NCBI RefSeq assembly: GCF_001896205.1
Contig: NZ_MPNU01000001.1
Span: 1,460,427 to 1,524,426 of the forward strand
Direction of reading: 5' to 3'
DNA: 64,000 nt
Origin: Edwardsiella piscicida
GTDB lineage: Bacteria; Pseudomonadota; Gammaproteobacteria; Enterobacterales; Enterobacteriaceae
The notes beneath the pieces were generated by a model, which was not told where the DNA came from, searched no databases, and saw only the letters and a program-made list of their open reading frames with translations. Position numbers and translations under genes: made by a program. This document shows, in pieces, positions 16,151-26,651 of this stretch (the first letter of the stretch is position 1; each line of letters starts with the position of its first letter).

Positions 16151-17954
16151 CACGGTTAAACCAGTTTAACCAGCGTATCGGCCAGGGCAGCATGCGCCGA
16201 TCCAGCAGTGGGCTGGCGGCGGCGATACGCGCCTGGATAGTCCCCAGCAGGCTGGGGCCGTTTTCGCTGATATAGGCGACGCCGGTCAGCAGCGGCAGCG
16301 CGTCCTCGGCGTTCTCTACCGCCCAGAGATGGAATGTTCCGGCCTTGACGGCCTCAACGACGTCATCGCGCAGGCACAGGTGGCGTACGTTGGTGGTGGG
16401 GATGATAACCCCTTGTTTACCGGTCAGCCCCCGACGCTGGCAGGCCTCAAAGAAACCTTCGATCTTCTCGTTAACGCCGCCGATGGGCTGGACGTGACCG
16501 AACTGATCGACGGAGCCGGTGACGGCGATCTGCTGGTTGATCGGCGCCATGGCCAGGGCGCTGATCAGGGCACAGAGCTCGGCCAGCGAGGCGCTGTCGC
16601 CGTCGACTTCGCCATAGGACTGTTCGAACACCAGCGATGCGGAGAAGGGCAGCTGCTGATCCAGCTCCAGCTCGGAGATCAGGAAGGCCTGCATGATCAT
16701 CATGCCCTTGGCGTGCAGATTACCGCCCAGCTCGGCCTTGCGCTCGACGTCGGTAAACTCCCCGTCGCCCTGATAGACCACGCAGCTGATGCGCGAGGGT
16801 TCACCGAAGAGCAGGGGATGTCCCGGGTATTCCAGCACGGACAGGCCGTTGATTTGGCCGATCGCGGCCCCTTCGGTATCGATCAGCAACTGGCCGACTT
16901 CGATTTCGTCGTGCATGCGCTCCGACAGATAGCTTTCACGCCAGAGACGGGCCTCCTGCGCCTGCCGCAGCGCATCGGCGTTGATATGCGGATCGGCATA
17001 CAGCGCGGCTTCGCGCAGCAGGCGTCCCAGCATCACCGGATTGAGCGGTAGCAGATTCTGATCGCCGCTGTAGCGCACGGCGCTGCGGACCAGCGACGGC
17101 CAGGCATCCGGCGTGATGGACGGCAGCCGCTGCTGAGCCGCCAGCGTCGATACCAGCGCGCACCAGCGCTGCATATCGTCGCTGTCCACCAGCGGCATGT
17201 CGACCTCAAACTCGCCGTACAGGGCGCTCTCATACAGCTCCGGCTCCATCTCCTGAAAGTCGGCCAGCCCTTCCCGGTCGCTGACCAGCAGGACCTTCAG
17301 CTGTAGCGGCATATCGGGGATCGGCTGCGGCAGCGGACGGCTTTCATCCGGTGCAAACCACTGGAAACGCCCGGTGGTGACGAACTGCTTCAGGCGCACC
17401 CACAGCAGCGGCTGCGTCAGCAGTGTACGCAGCGACAGGATCAGCACCCCGCCGTTGGCCTGGTGCACGAGGCCCGGCTGCAGCAGGAGCCCGCTGTTGC
17501 CCTGGCGCACGGTCCCCAGCAGCTGTTCACCCTCAAACCATTCGGCGCACGCCACCCGCTGCGTCGCCGCCAGGTTATCCTCTGGCTTCTCTGCGGGGGT
17601 GACGCTGATCTGCTCAGGCGTGATGTGATACCGGCTGCCGTGGAGGCCGCCGGCGGGGAGCAGGGTCTCTACGGCACGCTGCAGGATCGTTAGGTGTTCA
17701 AAGTCGGTCTCTGCCTTGACCAGCATAAACGGGCTGGGGGCATGGGCATGGCAAAAGTGTGCCAGGCTGTTCTCCAGACGCGGCTGATATTCGGCAAAGG
17801 TGATCGCCGACAGCGCGGCAGCACTGCTGAACACAGAGGTATAGGGAGTTGTATCGGGCAGTAGCGATTGCCACTCAAGTCGGTAGTTGCTCAACGTTGT
17901 CAAATCATCGTTAGTCGGAAAAAAACAATTATACAAGAATCCGCCTGACTGCAC
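16146..17954 (-). CDS. ycbZ: Lon-like protease YcbZ (LonB/LonH)
   Basis: Up to 602 residues from a GTG at 17954. A TTG at 17903 would give 585 residues, matching the E. coli length of 586, but neither start has a clear ribosome site. The N-terminal two thirds lack Walker motifs of a working AAA ATPase. The C-terminal third is an S16 Lon protease domain with Ser in GDSASLAELC and Lys in GGVNEKIEGF as the catalytic dyad. In E. coli the protein is reported to act in ribosome assembly and quality control. It lies between fabA and matP, the conserved order. Confidence 0.9.
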   Translation of the reverse strand: MQSGGFLYNCFFPTNDDLTTLSNYRLEWQSLLPDTTPYTSVFSSAAALSAITFAEYQPRLENSLAHFCHAHAPSPFMLVKAETDFEHLTILQRAVETLLPAGGLHGSRYHITPEQISVTPAEKPEDNLAATQRVACAEWFEGEQLLGTVRQGNSGLLLQPGLVHQANGGVLILSLRTLLTQPLLWVRLKQFVTTGRFQWFAPDESRPLPQPIPDMPLQLKVLLVSDREGLADFQEMEPELYESALYGEFEVDMPLVDSDDMQRWCALVSTLAAQQRLPSITPDAWPSLVRSAVRYSGDQNLLPLNPVMLGRLLREAALYADPHINADALRQAQEARLWRESYLSERMHDEIEVGQLLIDTEGAAIGQINGLSVLEYPGHPLLFGEPSRISCVVYQGDGEFTDVERKAELGGNLHAKGMMIMQAFLISELELDQQLPFSASLVFEQSYGEVDGDSASLAELCALISALAMAPINQQIAVTGSVDQFGHVQPIGGVNEKIEGFFEACQRRGLTGKQGVIIPTTNVRHLCLRDDVVEAVKAGTFHLWAVENAEDALPLLTGVAYISENGPSLLGTIQARIAAASPLLDRRMLPWPIRWLNWFNRG

Positions 17955-18098
17955 AGGAAACTCGGTCCGATGAGCGGATGGATTGTGGCCTGCGTCGTTA
18001 AGTGACGTTTTTTTGCGCTTTACGCGGATTTTTAGACGGCAAAAGTGCTAAAAATTGTTATCCTTAGAGATAAGTTACCGTGTCACTGGCAGACAGAT

Positions 18099-18557
18099 AT
18101 GAAATATCAACAGCTTGAAAATCTGGAGTGTGGCTGGAAGTGGAAATACCTGGTGAAAAAACACCGGGAAGGGGAGCCGATCACCCGCTATCAGGAGCTC
18201 AGTCAGGCCCAGCAGGCGGTGGAGCAGCTGCTGCGTCTGGAGCATGAGCCGGTAAAGGTGCTGCCCTGGATCCGCGAACATATGGATCCGGCGCTGGGTA
18301 ACCGCATGAAGCAGACTATTCGCGCCCGACGTAAACGCCATTTTAACGCTGAAAATCAGCATACCCGTAAGAAGTCCATCGATCTTGAGTTTTTGGTCTG
18401 GCAGCGTTTGGCTGCGCTAGCGCAGCGGCGGGGCGCGACCCTGTCCGATACCATCGTTCAGCTTATCGAGGATGCGGAGCGTAAAGAGCTGTATGCCAGT
18501 CAGATGAGTTCGCTAAAGCAGGATCTGCAGGCATTTTTACACAGTGAACGGGATTAA
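18099..18557 (+). CDS. matP: Macrodomain Ter protein MatP
   Basis: 152 residues from ATG 18099 ([17 protein letters not shown]), the conserved MatP start; the frame extends upstream but not plausibly. The N-terminal four-helix region is followed by a ribbon-helix-helix (about 110-135, with KKSIDLEF) and a C-terminal coiled coil. It binds matS sites in the terminus, condenses the Ter macrodomain and links it to the divisome through ZapB. It is divergent from ycbZ. MatP is restricted to enterobacteria and related groups, supporting the lineage assignment. Confidence 0.96.
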   Translation: MKYQQLENLECGWKWKYLVKKHREGEPITRYQELSQAQQAVEQLLRLEHEPVKVLPWIREHMDPALGNRMKQTIRARRKRHFNAENQHTRKKSIDLEFLVWQRLAALAQRRGATLSDTIVQLIEDAERKELYASQMSSLKQDLQAFLHSERD

Positions 18558-18887
18558 TACCTATTTATACCGAATAGCCCGCGCTGCGCTTACCCTGAAC
18601 ATTATATAAAGTAATGTTTTTCTGATATTGGTGTTTTATTTTTTCTTCATATATTCCTAAAAAGTAGAAATAGCATGTCCGATCAAACTAAAAAGAATAA
18701 TCCACGTTTATCAAAGGCTCTTGCTCGCTGAATTTCTTTTTCTGTTAAGCGGCGTGGTTCAGTGATACCGCGCCGTCGTTCAGCGCTGAGCGGGCGAAAT
18801 GAGAAAATACCAAAAGCACCGTGGCGCTATTTAGGGTGAGACGACCCTCGGCTATTTCTATCGATGCGAACTTTCCCCATCGGCAGG
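18558..18887. other. Intergenic region between matP and ompA
   Basis: About 330 bases between converging genes. The first half is AT-rich with no frame longer than about 25 codons. I see no gene, repeat or RNA signature other than the ompA terminator at its right edge. Confidence 0.5.
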
Positions 18888-18917
18888 TATAAAAAAACCC
18901 CGCGGAGCGGGGTTTTG
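18888..18917 (-). terminator. Terminator of ompA
   Basis: On the minus strand AAAACCCCGC pairs with GCGGGG followed by a run of seven T. It lies 17 bases after the ompA stop codon, the expected place for this highly transcribed gene. Confidence 0.88.
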
Positions 18918-18933
18918 AATGAAAGGGAAGAAC

Positions 18934-19989
18934 TTAAGCCTGCGGCTGAGAAACTTCTTCTTTGATGCCTTTCACTTCGATAACAACGCGACGATCCGGT
19001 GCCAGGCAGTTGATCAGGGCAGCACGCGGCTTCACGTTATCACAGGTTGAACCGGTAACCGGATCAGCTTTACCCATACCACGGGCAGCGATCTTGTCTG
19101 CCGGGATACCTTTAGATACCAGGTAGTCAACCACGGTCTGAGCACGTTGCTTAGACAGCTTCAGGTTGTACTGATCGGAACCGATGCGGTCGGTGTAGCC
19201 CAGAACGACGACAGAACCGTCTTTCGGATCCATGCTGCTCAGCTGGCTGTACAGCTGATCCAGCGCCTGACGGCCTTCGGCTTTCAGGGTGTATTTGTTG
19301 AAGTTGAACAGAACGTCAGACTTCAGGGTGAAACGCTTGGTTTCAACGACCGGAGCCGGAGCCGGAGCCGGGATCGGTGCCGGAGCAGCGACTTCATCCT
19401 GACCGAAGCGGTATACAACGCCCAGGCTCAGCATGGTGTTGTCCGGACGTGCGCCGGTTTCGCTGCGGGTGCCAACCTTGTTGACATACTGATAGTCCAG
19501 ACGGGTAGCCCAGTCTTTGTTCAGTGCGTACTCAACGCCGATAGCGGCCAGCGGAGATACGCCGGTGTCGTGGCTTGAAGTATAGTCGCCGCCGTCTGCT
19601 GCGCCGTGGATATCAGAACGCCATACCATGCCGCCCAGGCGGGTGTATACGTCCAGATCGTCCATCAGCGGGTAGCTCAGTTTGGCAGCCAGCTGTACGC
19701 CCTGTGACTTGAATTTGGCATTCACGTCACCGGTGTAGCCCATGCGGCCCAGCCAGTCGTAGCCCATTTCGAAGCCCAGGTACGGGTTGGCTTGGTAACC
19801 GAAGAAAGCACCGGCGCCCAGCTGATTCGGATGGGACTTGGTTGTACCCATGTCTTCAAAGCTGTTGCTGATAAAGTGGGACCAGCCCAGTTTACCACCG
19901 ACGTACCAGGTGTCGTCTTTCGGAGCTGCCTGAGCTACGGTAGCGAAACCTGCCAGTGCCACTGCTAATGCGATCGCTGTTTTTTTCAT
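18934..19989 (-). CDS. ompA: Outer-membrane porin/structural protein OmpA
   Basis: 351 residues from ATG 19989, with GAGGC just upstream. A 21-residue signal peptide ends AQA. An eight-stranded beta barrel (about 22-195) is followed by a Pro/Ala hinge ([12 protein letters not shown]) and a periplasmic OmpA-like domain (about 220-345) that binds peptidoglycan; a cysteine pair (STCDN and INCLA) is conserved. It anchors outer membrane to wall and is a major surface antigen. Codons are strongly biased to highly expressed types. The long leader upstream should be the target of small RNAs such as MicA. Confidence 0.98.
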   Translation of the reverse strand: MKKTAIALAVALAGFATVAQAAPKDDTWYVGGKLGWSHFISNSFEDMGTTKSHPNQLGAGAFFGYQANPYLGFEMGYDWLGRMGYTGDVNAKFKSQGVQLAAKLSYPLMDDLDVYTRLGGMVWRSDIHGAADGGDYTSSHDTGVSPLAAIGVEYALNKDWATRLDYQYVNKVGTRSETGARPDNTMLSLGVVYRFGQDEVAAPAPIPAPAPAPVVETKRFTLKSDVLFNFNKYTLKAEGRQALDQLYSQLSSMDPKDGSVVVLGYTDRIGSDQYNLKLSKQRAQTVVDYLVSKGIPADKIAARGMGKADPVTGSTCDNVKPRAALINCLAPDRRVVIEVKGIKEEVSQPQA

Positions 19990-20104
19990 TTTGCGCCTCG
20001 TTATCATCCAAATAGGCAATGAGCTATAACTATAGCTCTTGGTTTAATACCTTTTATACGGCTGTCGCTCGGTTTATTACGCTGTTAGCCAGGTAACAAT
20101 TATA
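19990..20104 (-). promoter_or_regulatory. ompA promoter -10 and structured 5' leader
   Basis: Reading towards ompA, TATAAT (20104-20099) is a good -10 box, giving a leader of about 100 bases. The leader contains the perfect hairpin GAGCTATA/TATAGCTC at 20021-20038. E. coli ompA has a similar long leader with stabilising stem-loops. I could not assign a matching -35 with confidence. Confidence 0.55.
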
Positions 20105-20351
20105 GATATCTCGGACAGCCGCTGCGATAACAAGTCTACAACGAGATTAGAAACTTACAAGTACGATGTGATTATGCTCACCAAAAAAAAAGAGTGTCGT
20201 CTGCGTTTTGGTAAACAGGTGGTGTTTTTTTTGCGCGCAACTGAAATGGTTTTCAGCCAGTCTAACCGCTTAACCGGTGGGGATTTCCCCATTATGAATA
20301 ACCTATTTTCATATTATGAACGCATCCGCGTTGGATTTATCCTAAAGTGAT

Positions 20352-20864
20352 TTAATGGTAACGCGCTGATCCGCGATTTGCGGCATGGGCCTGAGGCGGT
20401 GCCGCCGCGGCCAATTTACCCTCTTGCGGCTGCATCAGCAGTCCGATGCTGCGACCGGCCTGCGCCGCGCGGTTGAGTCGCAGCCGTTCGGCGGCCGTCA
20501 GCGGCGGCAGCCATCCGAGTACAACGCTGTAGTTTCCGCTGCGCAGCGCCTGCTCCATCGCATAGATCGCTTCTCCCGCCTCTGCGCGTCTCAGCTGCAT
20601 CACTTTATGAACCGGAACGCCGCAGGCGGACAGCCAGCGCTTGCTGGGTTTGTGCTGGGCGGTGATCCACAGCTGCCAGCGGGACTGCTCCCCCAGCTGG
20701 CGCAGTAACGGAGGCAACAGCAGCGACAGCAGCGGCTGTTGGGCGCCATATCCCAGCTCGCTGACAAAACCGCTTTGCGGCACCGTGGGCGCGCTCTGGC
20801 AAGCGGGGCGGCTGAATACGACGCTGTCTGTAGCAGGATGCAACGGGGATGTACGCATAGTCAT
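20352..20864 (-). CDS. sulA: SOS cell-division inhibitor SulA
   Basis: 170 residues, as in E. coli. The core FtsZ-binding domain (about 50-130) is recognisable from [12 protein letters not shown] and [17 protein letters not shown]. The protein ends in RYH; a terminal Tyr-His is the Lon degradation signal of SulA. It binds FtsZ and halts septation during DNA damage. A consensus LexA box lies 17 bases upstream of the ATG. It is placed between ompA and sxy as in E. coli. Confidence 0.94.
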
Positions 20865-20880
20865 GTTCTCGTTCCGTATA

Positions 20881-20896
20881 CTGTATGCTTATACAG
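20881..20896 (-). promoter_or_regulatory. LexA (SOS) box of sulA
   Basis: CTGT-ATGCTTAT-ACAG matches the LexA consensus CTGT-N8-ACAG exactly, immediately upstream of sulA. Confidence 0.93.
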
Positions 20897-21079
20897 TAAT
20901 TCTACCCTGTCCGAAGATCAACCTGTTTTTTTGAATACGCTTCGCATTTATCGGATGTAAGGCATGGCGTCGCTCGGTTGCGTATTGGGTGTTGCGGTTG
21001 AATTGGTTATGTTGCTAATGGTTGTCCGCAGCGATCTGGTGACAGCTCATTGATTACAATGATTATTAAGGAGACATAC

Positions 21080-21703
21080 ATGAATGGACTACAGGGTGAA
21101 AAATGCCGGGTGGCGGAGTCCCTGTTTGCGGCGCTGGGGCGGGTCTTGCTGCGCTCTCAGTTCGGCGGCCAGGGCGTATGGTGTGACGGGGTGATGTTTG
21201 CCCTGATCGCGGAGGGGGAGCTCTATCTCCGAGCCCGCGATGCACAGGGGCGCCACTGTGAAGACTGCGGAATGCAGCCGTTTATCTACACGAAGCGCGG
21301 CTTTCCTGTGCGGTTGGGCTACTATCGGGTCGAGGCGGCCATATGGCAACAGCCCCAGCGCCTGGCTACCCTGCTGCGGCGTTCGCTGCAGCAGGCGCGC
21401 AGCGACAACGATATCCGCCTGGCGGCGATGCGGCGGCTGCACACTCGCCCGAATATCTCGATCAATATGGAGCGGCGGCTGTATCGGATCGGCATTCGGT
21501 CGCTGGCCGATTTGGAGCGCGTCGGGGCGACCCAGGCCTTCAGCCAGCTAAAGGAGGCGAATCATCAGGTGGGGGATCGGGTGCTATTCGATCTGGAGGC
21601 GGCGGTGCAGGGATGTCATAGTGCGGTGCTGCCGCGTCCGGTGAGCGAGGCGCTGCGCCAGTGGCTGCAGGGGAACGCGCACCGCTGGCGCTACAAAAAG
21701 TAG
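21080..21703 (+). CDS. sxy: Competence regulator Sxy/TfoX
   Basis: 207 residues from ATG 21080, which has AAGGAG 7 bases upstream; earlier in-frame codons are less likely. N-terminal TfoX domain (LRSQFGGQGVWCDGVMFALI) and C-terminal TfoX domain with helix-hairpin-helix-like repeats (about 120-200, including YRIGIRSLADLERVGA) are both present. Sxy is a coactivator that lets CRP act at CRP-S sites of competence genes. It is divergent from sulA and converges on yccS with 26 bases between. E. coli Sxy is 209 residues, so it looks intact. Confidence 0.9.
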   Translation: MNGLQGEKCRVAESLFAALGRVLLRSQFGGQGVWCDGVMFALIAEGELYLRARDAQGRHCEDCGMQPFIYTKRGFPVRLGYYRVEAAIWQQPQRLATLLRRSLQQARSDNDIRLAAMRRLHTRPNISINMERRLYRIGIRSLADLERVGATQAFSQLKEANHQVGDRVLFDLEAAVQGCHSAVLPRPVSEALRQWLQGNAHRWRYKK

Positions 21704-21729
21704 TCGCCGCGGCGGCGCGCGCTCAGCGG

Positions 21730-23871
21730 CTATGCCAAAGAGGCTTTGAGGCGGGTCAGCTCGGGCAGCAGCTCCAGCATCAGGCTTATCTGCTGCAGCA
21801 CCAGCTGTCCGGCGCTGTCGCTGGGGAGATTGACCGTCAGCAGGCGCTGCTGCAGCTGCTCGATAGCCCGCTGGGTGCGACGAATGACCTCGTCATCCTG
21901 ATAGTTAAGCGCATCGTCCATATAGCAGACGGCATCATTGAGCAGCGCCAGGGTGACGGGGTCGTCCAGGCGCTGGCGGTGGGCACCCAGCGCGGAGATG
22001 TAGCTTAACAGGGTATGATTGAGGCAGAGCAGGCGAAAGGCCGCCTCTTGGGACTGCGCCGAATGGCGCGGCTCCAGCGACATATTGGAGACGACGGAGG
22101 CCAGCTCTGCGTCGCAGTTGTGTGCATCGCGGCGGGCGATACGGTACGCCAGCGCATTGGATTTCCCCTGGTGGTACTGCACTAAAATGGCATCCAGGTA
22201 GCGGCAGTCTGCGTTCAGAGTGCGAGCGATTACCGCCGGGATCTGGCGGAAGTGCCAGTCAGGCCAGATGAATGTCACGGCAGCCCAGGCGATGGCGCAG
22301 CCCAGCAGGGTATCGAACACGCGCGGCCCCGCAACCTCAAACCCTTCGCCCAGCAGGTTGAAGCACAGCAGAACCAAGAGCGTGATGAACATGGTGGCAT
22401 GGGCGTACTGCACGTTGCGAAAGGCGAAAAACAGCACGCCGCTGATCACGATCAGCAGCAGCTGTCCCTCCAGCGAGGGGACAAAATAGAGCACCGGCAG
22501 ACCGATCAGGATGCCGGCCAGCGTGCCGACGATCCGCAGCCACAGGCGACGTTTGGTGGCATGGTAGTTTGGCTGGCAGACAAAGAGGCTGGTGAGCATG
22601 ATCCAGTAGCCGTGCTGCATGCCGGTGAACTGAATAAAGGCGTAGCCAACCACCAGCACCAGCGCCATGCGCACCGCGTGACGGAACAGCGCGGACTGGG
22701 GCGTCAGCTGGCAGCGGATACGCTGCAGCATGTCATGCCAGCCGGTAATGCGATCCTCGGCGAGGGTGCTCTCCTCCTCGCGGGTCTCCTCCAGGGTCTG
22801 CTCCGACTCGATATTGGCCAGCTGGGCATCGATAGCGCGCAGGTTAATCAGCAGGTTGAACAGCGACTTGACCAACGTATGCTGGCGACCATGGCGGGTG
22901 GCGATGCGCTCCAGTGTGGATTCCAGGTGGCAAAAGGCCCGTTCGAAGCGGGGATCGTGCTGATAGTGCTGCATCAGGATCAGGCTCTGAGAGAGCTGTG
23001 CGCAGGCGCGGGCCTGTAGCATCAACAGGCGCTGAAAGCGGAACAGCACATCACTGTAGCGGAACATATCGCTCAGCTGCCGGTACTGAAAGTGCGAGGA
23101 GCTGGCGCGCTCATGGATATCCTGCGCCACAAAGTAGTAGTGCATCATCCGGCGGGTGCTGCGCTGACCGCGATCGCCGCGCAGGCGCGTCAGCAGCGTC
23201 AGCTTGGTCTGATTGAGGGTGGTGACCAGATTACTGTTGGCCATCGCCACGTCGATCAGCGGCTGATTCAGATCCTCTTCCTGATCCGGGTCAAACAGGT
23301 TGGACTTGGCATCCAGATAGACGGCCAGCTGGCTGTAGCTGCGCGCGAGTCCCTCCTGTACCGGGCGAATGGGAAAAAGCAGGTGGACGATCAGCGTCAG
23401 CAGGTTGTACCAGACGGCGCCCAGCAGCAGCAGCAGCGGCTGCTGATACCAGAACTGGTACATGGATGTTCCCAGCATGGTATAGATGGCGATCAGCAGC
23501 GCGCCGAAAGCGATGGTCGCGTAGCGCTGCCCCAGCGCGCCCAGCAAAATAAAGCCCACTGTCGATAGCATCAGGCCACCGGCAAACAGCCAGGGATAGG
23601 GAAACAGCAGCTCAATGGAGGCGGAGGCGATAAAGAAGCAGACCAGGGTGATCAGCAGGTTGCGCAGGCGGCCCACCAGACGATCGTCGAGATCCGTCAG
23701 CGCGGCGGCCACGACCCCCAGCGTGAGGGGAATGGTCAGCCGCGGCTGGTGCAATAGCCAGGGAACCCCGGCGGCGCCCGCCAGGGCAATAAATATACGC
23801 AGGTTATACAGCAGAGCGCTGTTATAGGCATAGCGGCGCAGGCTGGGCGCAAACGTGACAAAAACGGACAT
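21730..23871 (-). CDS. yccS: FUSC-family inner-membrane protein YccS
   Basis: 713 residues (E. coli 717). Two blocks of about six membrane helices (about 15-165 and 400-520) flank a cytoplasmic helical region, and another soluble domain follows at the C-terminus. This is the FUSC/YccS-YhfK layout, related to aromatic acid exporter AaeB. Substrate is unknown. It starts 12 bases after yccF on the same strand, so yccF-yccS is an operon as in E. coli. Confidence 0.92.
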   Translation of the reverse strand: MSVFVTFAPSLRRYAYNSALLYNLRIFIALAGAAGVPWLLHQPRLTIPLTLGVVAAALTDLDDRLVGRLRNLLITLVCFFIASASIELLFPYPWLFAGGLMLSTVGFILLGALGQRYATIAFGALLIAIYTMLGTSMYQFWYQQPLLLLLGAVWYNLLTLIVHLLFPIRPVQEGLARSYSQLAVYLDAKSNLFDPDQEEDLNQPLIDVAMANSNLVTTLNQTKLTLLTRLRGDRGQRSTRRMMHYYFVAQDIHERASSSHFQYRQLSDMFRYSDVLFRFQRLLMLQARACAQLSQSLILMQHYQHDPRFERAFCHLESTLERIATRHGRQHTLVKSLFNLLINLRAIDAQLANIESEQTLEETREEESTLAEDRITGWHDMLQRIRCQLTPQSALFRHAVRMALVLVVGYAFIQFTGMQHGYWIMLTSLFVCQPNYHATKRRLWLRIVGTLAGILIGLPVLYFVPSLEGQLLLIVISGVLFFAFRNVQYAHATMFITLLVLLCFNLLGEGFEVAGPRVFDTLLGCAIAWAAVTFIWPDWHFRQIPAVIARTLNADCRYLDAILVQYHQGKSNALAYRIARRDAHNCDAELASVVSNMSLEPRHSAQSQEAAFRLLCLNHTLLSYISALGAHRQRLDDPVTLALLNDAVCYMDDALNYQDDEVIRRTQRAIEQLQQRLLTVNLPSDSAGQLVLQQISLMLELLPELTRLKASLA

Positions 23872-23883
23872 GGCGCAGCGGGC

Positions 23884-24330
23884 TTATTGAAAGCGGCGGC
23901 GCGCGTTAGCCTGGCGCATTTCCTGCGCGACCTCAATCGGAACGACGCGACGCCCGACCGGCCACAGGGCGATGGCTGCGATCTTAAAATTGGCAATCCC
24001 GACCGGAATGCCGATAAGGGTCACGCACTGCAAAATGCCGGCCGCGATATGGCTCAGGCACAGCCACCAGCCAAACAGAACCAGCCAAATCACGTTCAGC
24101 AGCGTCCCCCCGGCGCTCAGTAGTCCGTTTTTGCGCTCCGGGTAGAGATCGTCGACGTGCACGGCCTCATTGCCATAGGGAATGAAGGAGAGCTTGGTTA
24201 TCTCCCAGCAGGAGCGGGTCAGCGGCAGGGTGACGATGAGCAGGGCGCTGACGACGGTAGCCAGCAGCCAGCCCAGGGTAGTAATAAAGCCGCCTAGCAC
24301 AAAATTCAGAATATTCAGTACGGTTCTCAT
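23884..24330 (-). CDS. yccF: YccF family small inner-membrane protein
   Basis: 148 residues with two repeats of a hydrophobic segment (about 1-40 and 65-115), each with LNxxxxxxG-type ends, the YccF domain. Function is unknown. It is the first gene of the yccF-yccS operon and divergent from helD, about 220 bases away. Confidence 0.9.
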   Translation of the reverse strand: MRTVLNILNFVLGGFITTLGWLLATVVSALLIVTLPLTRSCWEITKLSFIPYGNEAVHVDDLYPERKNGLLSAGGTLLNVIWLVLFGWWLCLSHIAAGILQCVTLIGIPVGIANFKIAAIALWPVGRRVVPIEVAQEMRQANARRRFQ

Positions 24331-24551
24331 TAGGGTTAACTCATTATGACACTGGCTATAATTATATGCAGTTTACCCTGTTTTTCCGGCGGCCGGAACG
24401 TGGCGCATTGCGTTTTGGCCGCGTTGCTCCGCAGACAGGGGGCGCCGGCCCGGCGCGACGGTGAGTACAATTGTGGGAGCGCGCCTAGAGGCGTCGTCGA
24501 TTCATGGGTAAACTGGTCGATATGATGGAATCAACGCAGGTAGAAAACGGC

Positions 24552-26606
24552 ATGGAACTTAGGGCCACCAAGCTGGGACAGCGTCTGGCGCAGCATCCGT
24601 ATAACCGGGTGCGCCTGCTGAACGCCGGTATTGAGGTCAGCGGAGAGCGGCACCAGTATCTGATCCCGTTTAACCAACTGATGGCGCTACGCTGCAAGCG
24701 GGGATTGGTATGGGGGGAGCTGGAGTTTGAGCTGCCTGATCAGCGGGTGGTCCGCCTGCATGGCACGGATTGGCAGGAGACACAGCGGTTTCATCAGCAG
24801 CTGATGCAACGCTGGGACGCGTGGAGCGAGTCGATGGCGCAGATCAGCGCCGAGGTGCTTCAGGCTCAGTGTCAAGGGCTACAGGCGCTGGCGCAGCGCG
24901 ATGGCTGGCTGACGCGCGCCGATCTGACGTCCCTGGTGCAGGAGATCGACCGCACGCTGCAGGCGCTGCCGCTGCCGGTGCAGCGGCTAGAGGCGTTTCC
25001 GGTCTGTGCTCCGCTGTACCACGACTGTGTGGCGTGGCGCGATGAGGGCGAACAGCGCCGTCAGCAGCACAACCGCCGCTGGAGTCAACGGGTGCTGAGC
25101 GAGCGGGCGGATTTTTTTGCCGAGGCCATGCCGTCGCCGCTCAATGACAGTCAGGCGCTGGCGGTGGTCAACGGCGAACAGAATGTGCTGGTGCTGGCCG
25201 GCGCCGGCAGCGGCAAGACCAGCGTCCTACTGGCGCGCTGCGCCTGGCTGCTGCAGGGCGGGCAGACCGACGCCGAGCAGATATTGCCGCTGGCCTTTGG
25301 CCGCCGGGCGGCGCAGGAGATGACGCAGCGGCTGCGGCAGACGCCGGGCTGCGCAGAGGTACAGGCCAGAACTTTTCATGGGCTGGCGCTGTATATTGTT
25401 AATCAGACGGCCCGACGACCGGTGGCCATTTCACGCCTGGCGAGCGATCGCGAGGCGCGCGACGCGTTTCTGCTCGCCGAGTGGCAGCGTCAGTGCGCAG
25501 AGAAGAAAAGCCAGGCCAACGGGTGGCGCCAGTGGCTGACGCTGCTGTTCGACGCGCTCCCTGAGCGGGAGGACTTTTGGCAGGATACCGCGCTGCAGGC
25601 GCATCTGGCGCCCCGCCTCGCGTACTGGATCGGGCTGCTGCGCGAGCACGGCGGCAGCCAGGCGGCGATGGTCGAACAGGCGTCGGAGGCGCTACGAGCG
25701 CCGTTTCAACAGCGTCTGCGCCTGTTGGCACCGCTGCTCAAGGCGTGGAAGGCGGCGCTGAAGCAGGAGGGGGCGCTGGATTTCCCGGCGCTGCTCCAGC
25801 AGGCGCAGGCGCAGCTGGAGAAGGGGCGTTTTATCAGCCCGTGGCGACATATTTTGGTGGACGAGTTTCAGGATATCTCGCCGCAGCGGGCGCGACTTTT
25901 GGCTGCGCTGCGCAGCCAGAACAGCCACAGCGCGCTGTTTGCCGTCGGGGATGATTGGCAGGCTATCTACCGTTTCAGCGGTGCCCAGCTGACGCTGACA
26001 ACCGCCTTTCACCACTATTTTGGCGAGGGCGAGTGCTGCCGGCTGGATACCTCCTACCGATTTAATCGCCGCATTGGCGAGATCGCCAACGGTTTCGTAC
26101 AGCAGAATCCACACCAGGCGAAGAAGACGCTCAACGCCCTGCGCGATGGCGATCGGCAGTCGGTCACCCTGCTGCCGCAGGACCAGTTGGAGGCGCTGCT
26201 CGATAAGCTGAGCGGCTATGTGCGTGCCGACGAGTCCATTCTGATCCTGGCGCGCTATCATCACCTGCGTCCGGCGCTGCTGGATCGCGCCGCGACGCGC
26301 TGGCCGGGGCTGGATCTTCACTTTATGACCCTGCACGGCAGCAAGGGGTGTCAGGCGGACTATGTGATCGTGCTGGGATTGCATGAGGGGCGGGATGGTT
26401 TCCCCGCGCCGGAGGCCCCCAGCGTGATCGAGGAGGTGCTGCTGCCCGCGGCGGAGCCGTTCCCCGATGCTGAAGAGCGGCGGCTGCTGTATGTGGCGCT
26501 GACCCGCGCCCGCCATCGGGTATGGCTGCTGCAGGATCCGCTGCGGCCCTCACGCTTTGTGGCCGCGCTGCAGCGCCTGGGCGCCGTCGCGCGACGTAAG
26601 GCGTAA
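24552..26606 (+). CDS. helD: DNA helicase IV HelD
   Basis: 684 residues from ATG 24552, exactly the E. coli length, beginning MELRATKLGQRLAQHP. In-frame codons back to 24504 exist, but homology stops here. It is an SF1 3'-5' helicase of the UvrD/Rep group: motif I GAGSGKTS near residue 215, motif II DEFQDISPQR, motif III GDDWQAIYRFSGAQ, and C-terminal VALTRARHRVWLL. An N-terminal domain of about 180 residues is special to HelD. It unwinds DNA in recombination and replication restart. It converges on mgsA. Confidence 0.95.
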   Translation: MELRATKLGQRLAQHPYNRVRLLNAGIEVSGERHQYLIPFNQLMALRCKRGLVWGELEFELPDQRVVRLHGTDWQETQRFHQQLMQRWDAWSESMAQISAEVLQAQCQGLQALAQRDGWLTRADLTSLVQEIDRTLQALPLPVQRLEAFPVCAPLYHDCVAWRDEGEQRRQQHNRRWSQRVLSERADFFAEAMPSPLNDSQALAVVNGEQNVLVLAGAGSGKTSVLLARCAWLLQGGQTDAEQILPLAFGRRAAQEMTQRLRQTPGCAEVQARTFHGLALYIVNQTARRPVAISRLASDREARDAFLLAEWQRQCAEKKSQANGWRQWLTLLFDALPEREDFWQDTALQAHLAPRLAYWIGLLREHGGSQAAMVEQASEALRAPFQQRLRLLAPLLKAWKAALKQEGALDFPALLQQAQAQLEKGRFISPWRHILVDEFQDISPQRARLLAALRSQNSHSALFAVGDDWQAIYRFSGAQLTLTTAFHHYFGEGECCRLDTSYRFNRRIGEIANGFVQQNPHQAKKTLNALRDGDRQSVTLLPQDQLEALLDKLSGYVRADESILILARYHHLRPALLDRAATRWPGLDLHFMTLHGSKGCQADYVIVLGLHEGRDGFPAPEAPSVIEEVLLPAAEPFPDAEERRLLYVALTRARHRVWLLQDPLRPSRFVAALQRLGAVARRKA

Positions 26607-26651
26607 TTTCCGCAGCGTCGGGCGCTTGACGGCCCGCGCTGCGCAGCCGGA